The notes: generated by a model from the sequence alone, not told the origin. A stretch of DNA of 64,000 nucleotides from Solirubrobacteraceae bacterium (GCA_030447505.1 JAUJOT010000001.1:600295-664294); one strand, 5' to 3'. Positions 8,970-17,285 are shown, counted from the stretch's first letter. A program made the numbers and translations.

Positions 8970-10580
8970 ATGCGCAGGCGCAAGCACTGGGGCTGGGGCT
9001 ACGAGGACGACGCGTGGTCCGCCAAGCAGCTCAGGGCCGCCGCGCCCGGCCTCGAGCAGCACCTGCAGATTCGCGGCGACGGGATCGTGCGCGAGCCGGT
9101 CGCCCTGCAGGACGTCGTGCTGGCGCAGCCGCGCATCGCTGCGCCCCGCGCGCTCGCCGCGATCTGCTCGAGCGACGCGCACGCGCGCGCGTCGCACGCC
9201 TGGGGCAAGTCGTACTCCGACGTCGTACGCGGCTTCAACGGCCAGTTCAGCTTCCCGCCCGACGTCGTCGCGCGCCCGCGCGGCGAGCGCGACGTGGAGG
9301 CGGTGCTCGAGTGGGCGGCGGGCGCGAACGTCGCCGTCGTGCCCTACGGCGGCGGGACGAGCGTCACCGGCGGCGTCACCTGCGCTGTGCCGGCGCGCTT
9401 CGACGGCGTCGTCTCGCTCGACCTCGGGGCGATGGACCGCGTGCTGCAGATCGACGAGGTCTCGCGCGCGGCGCTGATCCAAGCCGGCGCGCTGGGGCCC
9501 GTGCTCGAGAGCCAGCTGCGCGCGCTGGACCTGACGCTGCGCTTCTATCCGCAGTCCTTTGAGCTGTCGACGCTCGGCGGCTGGATCGCGACGCGCGCGG
9601 GCGGGCACTTCGCGACCGCCGAGACGCACGTCGACGACCTCGTCGAGTCGGCGCGCGCGATCACCCCGAGCGGAGCGTGGCAGTCGCGCCGCCTGCCCGG
9701 CTCGGGCGCCGGCATCTCGCCGGACCGGATGCTGCTCGGCTCGGAGGGGATCCTCGGCGTCGTGACCGAGGCCTGGGTGCGGGTGCGCCCGCGACCGCAT
9801 GCGCAGTCGCTCGCCGCCGTGCGCTTCGCGTCGTTCGGCGCCGGCATCGACGCGCTGCGCGCGATCGCGCAATCCGGCCTGCGGCCCTCCAACTGCCGGC
9901 TGATCGACGCCGAGGAGGCGCGCATGGCGGGCGCCGCCGACGGCACCGCGGCGCTGCTCGTGCTCGGCTTCGAGGGCGCCTCGGAGGCGCTCGCCCCGGT
10001 CGGCGAGCTGCTCGACCGCGGGCTGCACCTGTGCGCCGAGGCCGGCGGCGAGTGGGACGAGCGCGCGGTCCGGCGCCCGCGCTTCGCCGGCGACCCGGCG
10101 GGCAGCGGCGACGCCGTCGGCGCCTGGCGCGCGGCGTTCTTCCGTGCGCCGTACCTGCGCGACGCGTTCGTCGCGCTGGGGATCCTCTCCGAGACGTTCG
10201 AGACGGCGGTCACGTGGGAGCGCTTCGCGGCCCTTCATTCGGCCGTGACGGGCGCCGCGAGCGAGGCGATCGGTCCGGCGGGCCGCATCACGTGCCGCGT
10301 CTCGCATGTCTATCCGGACGGGCTGGCGCCGTACTTCACCGTGCTCGCAGCGGCGCGGCGCGGCGAGGAGGTGGCGCAGTGGGCGCAGATCAAGGCGCTC
10401 GTCAGCGACGCGCTGCTGGCGGCCGGCGGCACGATCACCCACCACCACGCCGTCGGCCGCGATCACCGGCCCTGGTACGACCGCCAGCGCCCGGACCCGT
10501 TCGCGGCGGCGCTGCGCGCTGCCAAGCGCGCCGTCGACCCCGCCGGGATGCTGAACCCGGGCGTCTTGATCGACACCTGA
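8970..10580 (+). CDS. FAD-binding oxidase of the alkyl-DHAP synthase (AGPS) type
   Basis: 536 residues. It is a PCMH/VAO-type flavoprotein with a PYGGGTSVTGG FAD-binding loop near residue 126, a second flavin-contact region around LPGSGAGISPDRMLLGSEG, and a C-terminal oxidase domain ending THHHAVGRDH, a hallmark of alkyldihydroxyacetonephosphate synthases. Eukaryotic AGPS swaps an acyl for an alkyl chain on DHAP in ether-lipid synthesis. Actinobacterial homologues are mostly uncharacterised, and some may be lactate or glycolate oxidase-like. The MRRRKHWGWGYED start is typical of the family. The ATG is preceded by TATCGT plus seven bases. It is divergent from a lipid glycosyltransferase, which fits a lipid role. 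Confidence 0.8.
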   Translation: MRRRKHWGWGYEDDAWSAKQLRAAAPGLEQHLQIRGDGIVREPVALQDVVLAQPRIAAPRALAAICSSDAHARASHAWGKSYSDVVRGFNGQFSFPPDVVARPRGERDVEAVLEWAAGANVAVVPYGGGTSVTGGVTCAVPARFDGVVSLDLGAMDRVLQIDEVSRAALIQAGALGPVLESQLRALDLTLRFYPQSFELSTLGGWIATRAGGHFATAETHVDDLVESARAITPSGAWQSRRLPGSGAGISPDRMLLGSEGILGVVTEAWVRVRPRPHAQSLAAVRFASFGAGIDALRAIAQSGLRPSNCRLIDAEEARMAGAADGTAALLVLGFEGASEALAPVGELLDRGLHLCAEAGGEWDERAVRRPRFAGDPAGSGDAVGAWRAAFFRAPYLRDAFVALGILSETFETAVTWERFAALHSAVTGAASEAIGPAGRITCRVSHVYPDGLAPYFTVLAAARRGEEVAQWAQIKALVSDALLAAGGTITHHHAVGRDHRPWYDRQRPDPFAAALRAAKRAVDPAGMLNPGVLIDT

Positions 10581-10604
10581 TCCGCGCTACGGTTTAAGGC
10601 AGCC

Positions 10605-10958
10605 ATGCCGACGCCAACCGAGAAGGTCGCCGCCAACCTGCGCGCCTTTCAGATCGCGCTGAACTCGCACGATCGCGAGAACCCGACGCACACGGCGCAC
10701 GGGATCGGGCTGGCGCACTTCGACATGGAGCGGCTCGGCTTCGAGGAGGGCGAGGAGGTCCTGCCCGGGATCACGATCCACGCCGACGGCGGCGTGACCG
10801 GCAACTTCCGCGTGCTCTGCGACGGCGACCACCTCGAGGAGAAGGAAGCCGAGCAGGCCGAGGTCGTCGACGCCGTCGCCTCGGAGACGCGGATGCTCCC
10901 CGTCGGCTCGCCGTCGGAGGACGAGCGGGCGAGCCAGAGCGTCCGCGCGCGCCCCTGA
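10605..10958 (+). CDS. Conserved hypothetical protein, unknown function
   Basis: 117 residues, acidic, with no signal peptide or membrane segment. The N-terminal part reads as a helical segment ending in HGIGLAHFDMERLGFEEGEE. A short beta-rich part around ITIHADGGVTGNFRVLCDG follows, then a low-complexity Glu-rich tail. The HGIG.AHFDMERLGFE pattern suggests a specific fold, but I do not recognise the family. TACGGT ends eleven bases before the ATG. It follows the flavoenzyme by 24 bp on the same strand and could be cotranscribed. Codon use is like its neighbours, supporting a real gene. Confidence 0.55.
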   Translation: MPTPTEKVAANLRAFQIALNSHDRENPTHTAHGIGLAHFDMERLGFEEGEEVLPGITIHADGGVTGNFRVLCDGDHLEEKEAEQAEVVDAVASETRMLPVGSPSEDERASQSVRARP

Positions 10959-10976
10959 GCACGTCCTGACGAGCGG

Positions 10977-11765
10977 TCAGGACCCCAGTTCGCTGCTGAT
11001 CCCCGCGCCCGAGAAGCAGACGAGGCCGGCGATCTTCATCGCCTCCGCGCGCGGCAGCTCATAGCTGTGCGCGGCGTCGGCGAACATCTCGCCGCCGGCG
11101 TGGACGTGCCACCAGATCGCGTCGCCGATGTACGGGTCCGAGGTCGTCCTGTCGCTCGGGCGCAGGTGGCCGGCGTTGACGTCGCCGCGCGGGATGTAGG
11201 CGCGCACGGGCATGCTCGTCTCGAAGACGAGCGTCGGCCGCGCCGACCGGGCGATCACCTGATCGCCGGCGGTGACGGTGACCGGCCGCGAGCTGACGTG
11301 CACGTCGACGCGGTGATACGGGTCGCGCAGCCGTCCGCCGTCGACCTTCTCGTCCTCGACGAGGCAGCGATCGACGCAGCCGAAGTAGAGCGCCGCAAAG
11401 CCGCGCAGCCAGCCGGCCTCGGGGAGCGGCTCCTCGTAGGCCCAGACGGCGTCGGCGCGCAGCTCGTCGGCGACGCGCAGCGACCAGTACGACGCGTCGC
11501 CCTTGAACGGACAGTGCGTCTTCGTGTCGGTGCGCTCGAGCAGTCGCTCGTCGATGTCCGCCAGCGGGACGTAGACGACCGGTCGGATGCCGGTCTCGTG
11601 CAGCAGGTGCGCGCGGACCGTGTCGAGCACGACGGCGTCTGCGACGAACGCGCGCAGGCGGCGCGGGTCGGCCTGGAAGAGGAGCCTGTGCGCGGGCGCC
11701 TGGATCGTGTAGTTCGCGTCCCCGGGCGAGCCGCCGAGCGGCCCGCTTCCCTGCGTCAGGCTCAC
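10977..11765 (-). CDS. Tandem DUF427 protein (diverged second domain)
   Basis: 262 residues with two DUF427 beta domains (about 18-130 and 150-255). Domain 1 keeps the core motif CPFKGDASYWS and a following WAYEEPLPEA. In domain 2 the matching CPYKG core is replaced by SDPYIGDAIWWHV, while the surrounding fold and a HSYELPRAEA segment remain. DUF427 proteins have no firmly established function. The start is a GTG whose last bases overlap the TGA of the upstream ppx gene (GTGA), so translation is probably coupled to the phosphatase. A paralogue with both motifs intact lies at 45022-45834. Confidence 0.75.
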   Translation of the reverse strand: MSLTQGSGPLGGSPGDANYTIQAPAHRLLFQADPRRLRAFVADAVVLDTVRAHLLHETGIRPVVYVPLADIDERLLERTDTKTHCPFKGDASYWSLRVADELRADAVWAYEEPLPEAGWLRGFAALYFGCVDRCLVEDEKVDGGRLRDPYHRVDVHVSSRPVTVTAGDQVIARSARPTLVFETSMPVRAYIPRGDVNAGHLRPSDRTTSDPYIGDAIWWHVHAGGEMFADAAHSYELPRAEAMKIAGLVCFSGAGISSELGS

Positions 11766-13321
11766 GCCGACTGCACCTTCAGTCGCCGTCCGAATGCCCG
11801 CTCGCAGAGGTCGACCTCGCGCTGCGCCGCCCAGCGCTCGACGGCCGCGGCGCCGTCGGCCTCGAGCTCGAGCCGGATCAGGCCGTTCTCGGCGGCGACG
11901 TGCGCGGCGCGGACGCTCTGGTCGCGGCTGCGCTCGAGGTCCTCGGCGAGGCGCAGCATCAGGGCCAGGCGGTTGAGGCGCTCGGCGTCGCCGTCCTGCG
12001 CGAGCGGCGCGAGCTCGCCGAACTCGGGCGTTCCCTTGCGGTGATAGCGCGCGGCCTGCGCGATCAGCGCGACCTCGCGCGGGGCGAAGCCGGGCAGGCC
12101 GGCGTTGAGGATCAGGTAGCGCGAATGCTTGTGGTGATCGTCGTAGTCGACCGACATCCCGATGTCGTGCAGCTTGCAGGCGCAGAAGAGCAGCTCGCGC
12201 TCCCAGCGGTCGCCGGGATGCAGCCCCTGCTGGGCGAGCTCGTCGAAGAGCCCCAGCGCGAGGCGCGCGACGTGCGCGGTGTGGGCCGGATCGACGCTGT
12301 AGCGCGCGGCGAGGTTGGCGACGCTGCAGCGGCGCACGTCGTCGAACAGCGGCGGGTCGCCTTCGAGGTAGGAGTTGAAGAAGATCCCCTCGCGCAGCCC
12401 CGCCTCCGTCACCTCGATCGCGTCGAAGCCGCCGTGCTCGAGCACGGAGTCGACGACGAGCGCGCCCGCCAGGATGAGGTCCGCGCGGGCGTACTTGATG
12501 CCCTTGACCGAACCGCGCTCGGAGGCCTTCATCGACGCGAGCCGGTCGATCAGCGATCGGAGCTGGTCGCGGCCGATCGCGAAGCCCTGCACGCCGGTCG
12601 AGGGCTGTCCGGCCTCGGCCTGCGCGGCGGCGGCGAGGTTGCGCATCGTGCCGCCGATGCCGACGATCCGCCGGCCGCTGCGCGGCACCCAGGAGGCCTC
12701 GCTCTCGAGCAGCTGCGCGACGTGCGCGCGCAGCGCCTTGCGCGCCTTCTTCGGCGGCGGGTCGTCGTCGGCGAGGAAATGCTCGGTCATGCGCACGGCG
12801 CCGAGCGGCCAGGAGCCGAGCTGGCCCGAGTGGCGGCCGACGACCTCGACGAGCTGCAGCGATCCGCCGCCGAGGTCGAGCACCGCGCCGTCGGTCAACG
12901 TCGTCGAGTTGACCGCCGCCAGGTAGCCGAATCTCGCCTCCTCCTCGCGGCTCAGGACGCGGACGTCCAGGCCGGTCTGCTCGCGCACCTCGTCGAGGAA
13001 GACCTGCTGGTTGCGGGCGTCGCGGATCGCGCTCGTCGCGACGGCCTTGATGTCGCCGGCTTCGATTCCGCTCGCCTTGCAGAAGTGCGAGAACACCTCG
13101 GCCGCCTCGAGGCCGCGCCTGATCGGCTTCTGGCCGAGCCTGCCGCTCGCGTCGAGCCCTTCGCCGATCCGCACGGCCAGGTAGATCTCGTCCGTGCGCT
13201 TCCACCAGCCGTCGGCGGCCGTGAACACCACGAGCCGAAACGAGTTCGAGCCCATGTCGATGACCGCTGTCCGGCGCTCCGCCACGGCGCTCGTGCTCCA
13301 GCTCGTCGCCGCCACGGTCAT
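11762..13321 (-). CDS. ppx: Ppx/GppA family phosphatase (exopolyphosphatase/pppGpp phosphohydrolase)
   Basis: 519 residues. The N-terminal actin-like fold has VIDMGSNSFRLVVF (phosphate 1 loop, about 19-32), SREEEARFGYLAAV and DLGGGSLQLVEV (phosphate 2), and GIGGTMRNLA. The C-terminal third is an HD-type helical domain with LHDIGMSVDYDDHHKHS, as in E. coli Ppx/GppA rather than the short mycobacterial Ppx. The enzyme hydrolyses polyphosphate ends or pppGpp in the cytosol, linking phosphate storage to the stringent response. The minus-strand ATG at 13321 has TAAGCT eight bases upstream and no Shine-Dalgarno. It is followed by the coupled DUF427 gene. Confidence 0.88.
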   Translation of the reverse strand: MTVAATSWSTSAVAERRTAVIDMGSNSFRLVVFTAADGWWKRTDEIYLAVRIGEGLDASGRLGQKPIRRGLEAAEVFSHFCKASGIEAGDIKAVATSAIRDARNQQVFLDEVREQTGLDVRVLSREEEARFGYLAAVNSTTLTDGAVLDLGGGSLQLVEVVGRHSGQLGSWPLGAVRMTEHFLADDDPPPKKARKALRAHVAQLLESEASWVPRSGRRIVGIGGTMRNLAAAAQAEAGQPSTGVQGFAIGRDQLRSLIDRLASMKASERGSVKGIKYARADLILAGALVVDSVLEHGGFDAIEVTEAGLREGIFFNSYLEGDPPLFDDVRRCSVANLAARYSVDPAHTAHVARLALGLFDELAQQGLHPGDRWERELLFCACKLHDIGMSVDYDDHHKHSRYLILNAGLPGFAPREVALIAQAARYHRKGTPEFGELAPLAQDGDAERLNRLALMLRLAEDLERSRDQSVRAAHVAAENGLIRLELEADGAAAVERWAAQREVDLCERAFGRRLKVQSA

Positions 13322-13329
13322 TGCGCTGC

Positions 13330-13335
13330 AGCTTA
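13330..13335 (-). promoter_or_regulatory. Leaderless -10 box TAAGCT for ppx
   Basis: TAAGCT on the minus strand is followed by eight bases and the ppx ATG. It lies immediately next to the inverted-repeat cluster, so any structure formed there could influence ppx transcription. Confidence 0.4.
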
Positions 13336-13346
13336 GACGCGAGGGG

Positions 13347-13370
13347 GGGTCGAGCCCTCGGGTTCGACCC
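13347..13370. repeat. Inverted repeat with GGGTCGA/TCGACCC arms
   Basis: The arms GGGTCGA (13347-13353) and TCGACCC (13364-13370) flank a 10-base loop, with extra G/C pairs possible outside. The same arm sequences bound the copy at 13457-13495. Confidence 0.6.
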
Positions 13371-13384
13371 GCCCCCGATCGCCC

Positions 13385-13427
13385 GGGTCGATCTGTTCAC
13401 GTCAGGCGTCAACAACTCGACGCGCCC
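13385..13427. repeat. 43-bp direct repeat, copy 1
   Basis: This 43-bp unit matches the unit at 13457-13499 at 39 of 43 positions, with a 72-bp period. Its ends are GGGTCGA and an imperfect TCGACGC. The core contains CACGTCA and CAACAACTCGAC. Confidence 0.65.
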
Positions 13428-13456
13428 AGCGCATGCAACGACGACCCCGACCAGTC

Positions 13457-13499
13457 GGGTCGATCTGTGCACGTCACGCGACAACAACTCGACCCGCCC
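13457..13499. repeat. 43-bp direct repeat, copy 2, with perfect inverted ends
   Basis: This copy is bounded by CGGGTCGA (from 13456) and TCGACCCG (to 13496), a perfect 8-bp inverted repeat around a 25-base interior. It differs from copy 1 at four positions. One difference, G to C in the right arm, restores perfect pairing. Confidence 0.65.
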
Positions 13500-13566
13500 C
13501 CGACCGCGGCCCACGAGCACCGGTCGACGCGGGGCGAGTTCAGTCCTGCTGGCGACTTGTTCATCT

Positions 13567-14490
13567 GTGGGACGACAGCGCGACCCGGCCCCGGCGGACG
13601 TGGGCATCGCCAGACTCGCGGGCCGGCAGCATGGCGTGGTGAGCTGGCGTCAGCTCGTCGACGCGGGCCTCGGGCGCGGCGCGATCGCGCACCGCGTCCG
13701 CAGCGGGCTGCTGCACCGCCTGTACCGCGGCGTGTTTGCCGTCGGCTACCGCCCGACGACGCGCGAGGGGTGGTGGATGGCGGCCGTGCTGGCCTACGGC
13801 GTGCGCGCGGCGCTCGGCAGCACCACCGCGCTGGCGCACTGGGACCTGCGTCCGTCCAGCGCTCGGAAGATCGACGTCATCGTCGCGACGCGCAACGGCC
13901 TCGCGCAGCGCGAGGGCATCCGCCTAGACCGCTGCGGCGCCATCGCGGAGGCGGAGACCACCGTCCACCGCGCCATCCCGGTCACCACCGTCGCGCGCAC
14001 GCTGCTCGACGCCGCGGCGATCCTGCAGCCGCAGAGCCTCAACCGCACGATCGAGCGCTCGGAGATCCTCGAGCTCTTCGACCTCCGCGCAGTCCGGCAC
14101 ACGCTCGAGCTGCACCCGACCCACGGCGGAGCGAACAGACTGCACGCCGCGATCGAGCTCTTCCGAGAGGACGAGATGACGCGCAGCGAGCTCGAGGCGA
14201 TGCTGCTCGCGCTCTGCGAGGCCGATGACCTCCTGCGCCCGCTCGTCAATCACACCGTCGCCGGCGAGGAGGTCGACTTCCTCTGGCCGCGCGAGCGACT
14301 GATCGTCGAGGTCGACGGCCGCCGGAAGCACCTCACGCGGCAGGCGTTCGAACGCGATCGCGCGCGCGACGCCAAGCTCACACTCGCCGGCTACCGCGTC
14401 GTGCGCTTCACCTACCGGCAGATCAGCGGCGCCCCGCAGACCGTGGCCCTCACGCTGCGCGCGCTACTGGGCTGCGGGCCAGTCAGGTGA
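13567..14490 (+). CDS. AbiEi-like winged-helix plus DUF559/Vsr-like nuclease-fold protein
   Basis: 307 residues from GTG. The N-terminal part (VGIARLAGRQHGVVSWRQL, then HRVRSGLLHRLYRGVFAVG) is the winged-helix segment seen in AbiEi-type antitoxins. The C-terminal 80 residues carry EEVDFLWPRERLIVEVDG, followed by FERDRARDAKLTLAGYRVVR and FTYRQI, the DUF559/very-short-patch-repair endonuclease-like core with acidic D, E and D positions. Actinobacteria often carry many such paralogues of unknown role, possibly defence or DNA repair. An open frame continues upstream to 13321 but passes through the repeat cluster. GTG 13567 or 13600 fits the family N-terminus better. No partner toxin gene is adjacent. 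Confidence 0.7.
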   Translation: MGRQRDPAPADVGIARLAGRQHGVVSWRQLVDAGLGRGAIAHRVRSGLLHRLYRGVFAVGYRPTTREGWWMAAVLAYGVRAALGSTTALAHWDLRPSSARKIDVIVATRNGLAQREGIRLDRCGAIAEAETTVHRAIPVTTVARTLLDAAAILQPQSLNRTIERSEILELFDLRAVRHTLELHPTHGGANRLHAAIELFREDEMTRSELEAMLLALCEADDLLRPLVNHTVAGEEVDFLWPRERLIVEVDGRRKHLTRQAFERDRARDAKLTLAGYRVVRFTYRQISGAPQTVALTLRALLGCGPVR

Positions 14491-14657
14491 ACCAGTCGAC
14501 GACGGTCCCGATCACGAGCAGCGCGCCGCAGACGCCCAGGACCGCCCACGCCAAGCGCTCCCAGCGACTCGGGCTCGCTCGCCTCCAGCGCCGGCGACTC
14601 GTCGGCGTCGCCCTCGGCGACCGCGCTCGGCACGAGCCTGTGCACCCGGTCCAGCAC
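14483..14657 (-). pseudogene. Small tail-anchored membrane protein, frameshifted
   Basis: A GTG at 14657 lies 5 bp after the glyoxalase stop and opens a frame reading VLDRVHRLVPSAVAEGDADE, then an acidic stretch. After a CCC run at 14560-14562 (GGG on the coding strand) the sensible frame changes. It continues ERLAWAVLGVCGALLVIG, then TVVDWFT and a stop at 14483. Removing one G gives about 57 residues with a single C-terminal membrane helix. The gene is shorter than usual cutoffs. Its position directly behind the glyoxalase gene and the clear helix support it, but it could be chance. It overlaps the end of the DUF559 gene by eight bases. Confidence 0.4.
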
Positions 14658-14662
14658 GCCGC

Positions 14663-15043
14663 TCAGCTGCGCTCGATGATCTCGATCCGATAGCCGTCCG
14701 GATCGCGCACGAAGCACAGCAGCGAGCCGCCCTCGCGGACGCGGTAGGGCGGCTTCTCGGGCTCGATGCCCTGCTCGGCGAGCGCGGCGAGCGTCTCCTG
14801 CATGTCCGAGACGGTCAGCGCGATGTGGTTGTAGCCGGTGCCGTGCGTGTACTCGGACACGCCGTGGTTGTAGGTCAGCTCAAGCCGATCGCCGTCGCCG
14901 GGCAGGCCCATGAAGACGTTGATCGCCTCGTCGCGGATCGGCTTGCGACTGCGCTCCTCGAAGCCGAGCGCCTCGTAGAAGGCCACCGAACGATCGATGT
15001 CGCCGATCCGGTAGCAGGTGTGGATCAGCTCGCGGGCAGCCAT
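14663..15043 (-). CDS. gloA: Glyoxalase I family protein (lactoylglutathione lyase-like)
   Basis: 126 residues, the normal length for a single-module glyoxalase of the VOC superfamily. It begins MAARELIHTCYRIGDIDRSV, as in GloA. The likely metal ligands are H9 in ELIHT, E in RLELTYNHG, H in GYNHIALTV and E in GYRIEIIE near the C-terminus. GloA isomerises the methylglyoxal-thiol hemithioacetal. Actinobacteria lack glutathione, so the thiol may be mycothiol or the substrate may differ. An upstream in-frame extension to 15208 runs into the opposite-strand MBL gene and is rejected. A small frameshifted membrane ORF follows 5 bp later. Confidence 0.82.
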   Translation of the reverse strand: MAARELIHTCYRIGDIDRSVAFYEALGFEERSRKPIRDEAINVFMGLPGDGDRLELTYNHGVSEYTHGTGYNHIALTVSDMQETLAALAEQGIEPEKPPYRVREGGSLLCFVRDPDGYRIEIIERS

Positions 15044-15137
15044 TGCGGTACCCGGGCGGTAGACCGGCTCTCTGCGGCGGGCGCAAGGGGGCGAAGCCCC
15101 CGTGGGATGAGCTGCTTTGCGGCCATCGAGCACACAG

Positions 15138-15143
15138 TACCCT
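15138..15143 (+). promoter_or_regulatory. Leaderless -10 box TACCCT
   Basis: TACCCT lies exactly seven bases before the GTG at 15151. It supports that GTG over an ATG at 15043, which would read through the start region of the divergent glyoxalase gene. Confidence 0.5.
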
Positions 15144-15150
15144 GAGCTTC

Positions 15151-15876
15151 GTGCTGATCGAACGCTCGATGTCCGATGGCTTTCTGACGAACACGTACCT
15201 CGTCGCAAGCGCGCCCGGCGGCGCCGGCTTCCTCGTCGACGCGGGCGGTCCGATGGCGCCGCTGTTCGACGCGGCGCAGCAGCACGACATCGACGTCACG
15301 CACCTGCTGCTCACCCATCACCACCACGATCATGTCTGCGCGCGCGACGAGGTCACGCAGCGCTACCCGCAGATCATCGTCCTCGGCCACCCCGACGAGC
15401 CGATGCAGGCGGAGCCGTTCGCGCCACTTGAGATCGGCGGCCTGCAGGTCGACGCCGTCCACACGCCCGGGCACAGCAGAGGGATGCTCAACTTCACGAT
15501 CCCGGGGCACGTCTTCACCGGCGACACCCTCTTCAAGAACTCGATCGGCGGCGTGCGCGCCCCCGGCAGCACGTCCTACGCCGACATCAAGGCCTCGATC
15601 ATGGACAAGCTGATGGGCCTTGACCACGCGACCGAGGTGCATCCCGGCCACACCGATCCGACGACGATCGGCGACGAGTGGGAGAACAACGCGTTCATCC
15701 GCGTCTGGCGCGGGCTCGACCCGGAGGGCGACGAGCAGGTCACCGTCTGGGGCGAGCCCGCGACGCTCGTCGTCTGGGGCGACGACTACGACGGCGGCCA
15801 CAAGGCGTGGGTGCGGTGGGCTGACGGCGACGACGACGTCGTCCCCGGCTCGCAGGTCGAACGCAGACCGGACTAG
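15151..15876 (+). CDS. MBL-fold metallo-hydrolase (glyoxalase II-like)
   Basis: 241 residues. The zinc-binding signature LLTHHHHDHV lies at about residues 53-62, with later ligands H (TPGHSRGML), D (FTGDTLF) and H (HPGHTDPTTIGDE). This layout matches the glyoxalase II/persulfide dioxygenase-like branch of metallo-beta-lactamase folds. The last 60 residues, rich in Trp and Asp, extend beyond the core domain. The divergent neighbour is a glyoxalase I-like gene, so the two could act together in detoxifying 2-oxoaldehydes; that link is inference. The stop TAG overlaps the GTG of the next gene by one base, so the three genes up to 17944 form an operon. Confidence 0.8.
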   Translation: MLIERSMSDGFLTNTYLVASAPGGAGFLVDAGGPMAPLFDAAQQHDIDVTHLLLTHHHHDHVCARDEVTQRYPQIIVLGHPDEPMQAEPFAPLEIGGLQVDAVHTPGHSRGMLNFTIPGHVFTGDTLFKNSIGGVRAPGSTSYADIKASIMDKLMGLDHATEVHPGHTDPTTIGDEWENNAFIRVWRGLDPEGDEQVTVWGEPATLVVWGDDYDGGHKAWVRWADGDDDVVPGSQVERRPD

Positions 15877-17285
15877 TGGCCAGGAAGGACGCCATCCCGA
15901 CGTCTCGCATCAGCCGCTCGTCGAAGGTCGGGCGGCTGGCGGCGTCGCAGGCGGCCAAGCAGATGGGCACCCGCGCGACGAACGTCGCGCGCACCGACGA
16001 GGGGCGTGAGAAGGCGCTCGCCAAGCGCCAGCTCGAGACCGCCGAGCAGATCGTCGCCGCGCTCGGGACGATGAAGGGCGCCGCGATGAAGCTCGGCCAG
16101 GTCATGTCGTTTCTCGATGTCGGCCTCGTCCCCGAGGAGTACCGCGAGGAGTTCCAGGCCAAGCTCGCCGAGCTGCGCGACGCCGCGCCGAAGGTCTCCT
16201 TCAAGGACATGAAGAAGGTCATCGAGGGCGAGTACGGCGCGCCGATCGAGGAGGTCTTCCAGACCTTCGACCCGGTGCCGATCGCGGCGGCGTCGATCGG
16301 TCAGGTCTACAAGGCGCGCCTGCACGACGACCGCAACGTGGCGGTCAAGGTGCAGTACCCGGGCGTCGCGCAGGCCGTCCGCGCCGACATGCAGAACCTC
16401 GGGATCATCCTGCGGCTCATGAAGATGGTCGCGCCCGGGCTGGACCCAAAGGCGATGGGCGACGAGATCCGCTCCCGGATCGACGAGGAGCTCGACTACG
16501 AGCTCGAGGCGCAGAACCAGCGCACGGTCGCGCGCCTGTACCGCGACCACCCGTTCATCGTCGTGCCCGAGGTCGTGACGAAGCTCTCACACGAGAAGGT
16601 CATCGTCAGCGAGTTCGTCTCAGGCCGTGGCTTCGAGGAGCTCAAGCAGCTGCCCCAGGACGAGCGCGACCGCATCGGCGAGATCGTCTACCGCTTCTAC
16701 TTCGGCTGCATGTACCGCCATCACCAGTTCTCCGGCGACCCGCACCCGGGCAACTCGCTGCTGCTCGACGACGGTCGGATGGCGTTCCTGGACTTCGGCC
16801 TGTTCAAGCGCATCCCGGCCGCGATCGCTGAGTTCGAGCTCGAGATCCAGCGCCTCGCGGCGAGCGGCGACGGGCAGGCGCTGCTCGACCACCTGCACGA
16901 GGGCGGCTTCATCGGCAAGCCCGAGTACTACACGCCACAAGGCATCCTCGAGCAGGTCCACGACATGACGTGGTGGTACCTCGCCGACGAGGAGGTCGCG
17001 CTGACGCCCGAGATCGCGACCGAGGTGATGATCGAGATGTCCGACCCGCGCTCGTCGCACTTCTCCAAGATGCGCCACGAGACGCTGCCGCCCGACCATC
17101 TCTTCGGCCGGCGCCTGGAGATGCTCACGCTCGCCGTGATGAGCCAGTTGCGTGCGCGCGGCAACTGGCACCGGATCGCGCGCGAGTGGATCTACGCTGA
17201 CCCGCCGCAGACCGAGCTCGGCCGCCAGGAGGCCGAGTTCTACGCCGCGCACCCGCCTGCGGCGGTCCTGCGCGGCGCCGCGTGA
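15876..17285 (+). CDS. ABC1/UbiB-family atypical protein kinase
   Basis: 469 residues. Family hallmarks are the KxGQ motif in AAMKLGQVMS (about 67-76), the Ala-rich nucleotide loop in AAASIGQVYKA (about 138-148), the VAVKVQ lysine strand, and GDPHPGNSLLLDDG followed by FLDFGL holding the catalytic Asp residues. UbiB-type proteins are membrane-associated ATPases linked to isoprenoid-quinone or lipid handling. Actinobacteria often keep them without ubiquinone. The GTG start overlaps the preceding TAG by one base, and the stop overlaps the next GTG. Cotranscription with an MBL hydrolase and a VTT-type membrane protein suggests a membrane-lipid role. Confidence 0.87.
   Translation: MARKDAIPTSRISRSSKVGRLAASQAAKQMGTRATNVARTDEGREKALAKRQLETAEQIVAALGTMKGAAMKLGQVMSFLDVGLVPEEYREEFQAKLAELRDAAPKVSFKDMKKVIEGEYGAPIEEVFQTFDPVPIAAASIGQVYKARLHDDRNVAVKVQYPGVAQAVRADMQNLGIILRLMKMVAPGLDPKAMGDEIRSRIDEELDYELEAQNQRTVARLYRDHPFIVVPEVVTKLSHEKVIVSEFVSGRGFEELKQLPQDERDRIGEIVYRFYFGCMYRHHQFSGDPHPGNSLLLDDGRMAFLDFGLFKRIPAAIAEFELEIQRLAASGDGQALLDHLHEGGFIGKPEYYTPQGILEQVHDMTWWYLADEEVALTPEIATEVMIEMSDPRSSHFSKMRHETLPPDHLFGRRLEMLTLAVMSQLRARGNWHRIAREWIYADPPQTELGRQEAEFYAAHPPAAVLRGAA

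Noticed and set aside
13321..13566. N-terminal extension of the DUF559 gene through the repeat cluster
   Set aside because: It crosses the inverted repeats and is not conserved-looking; the family N-terminus begins near 13600.
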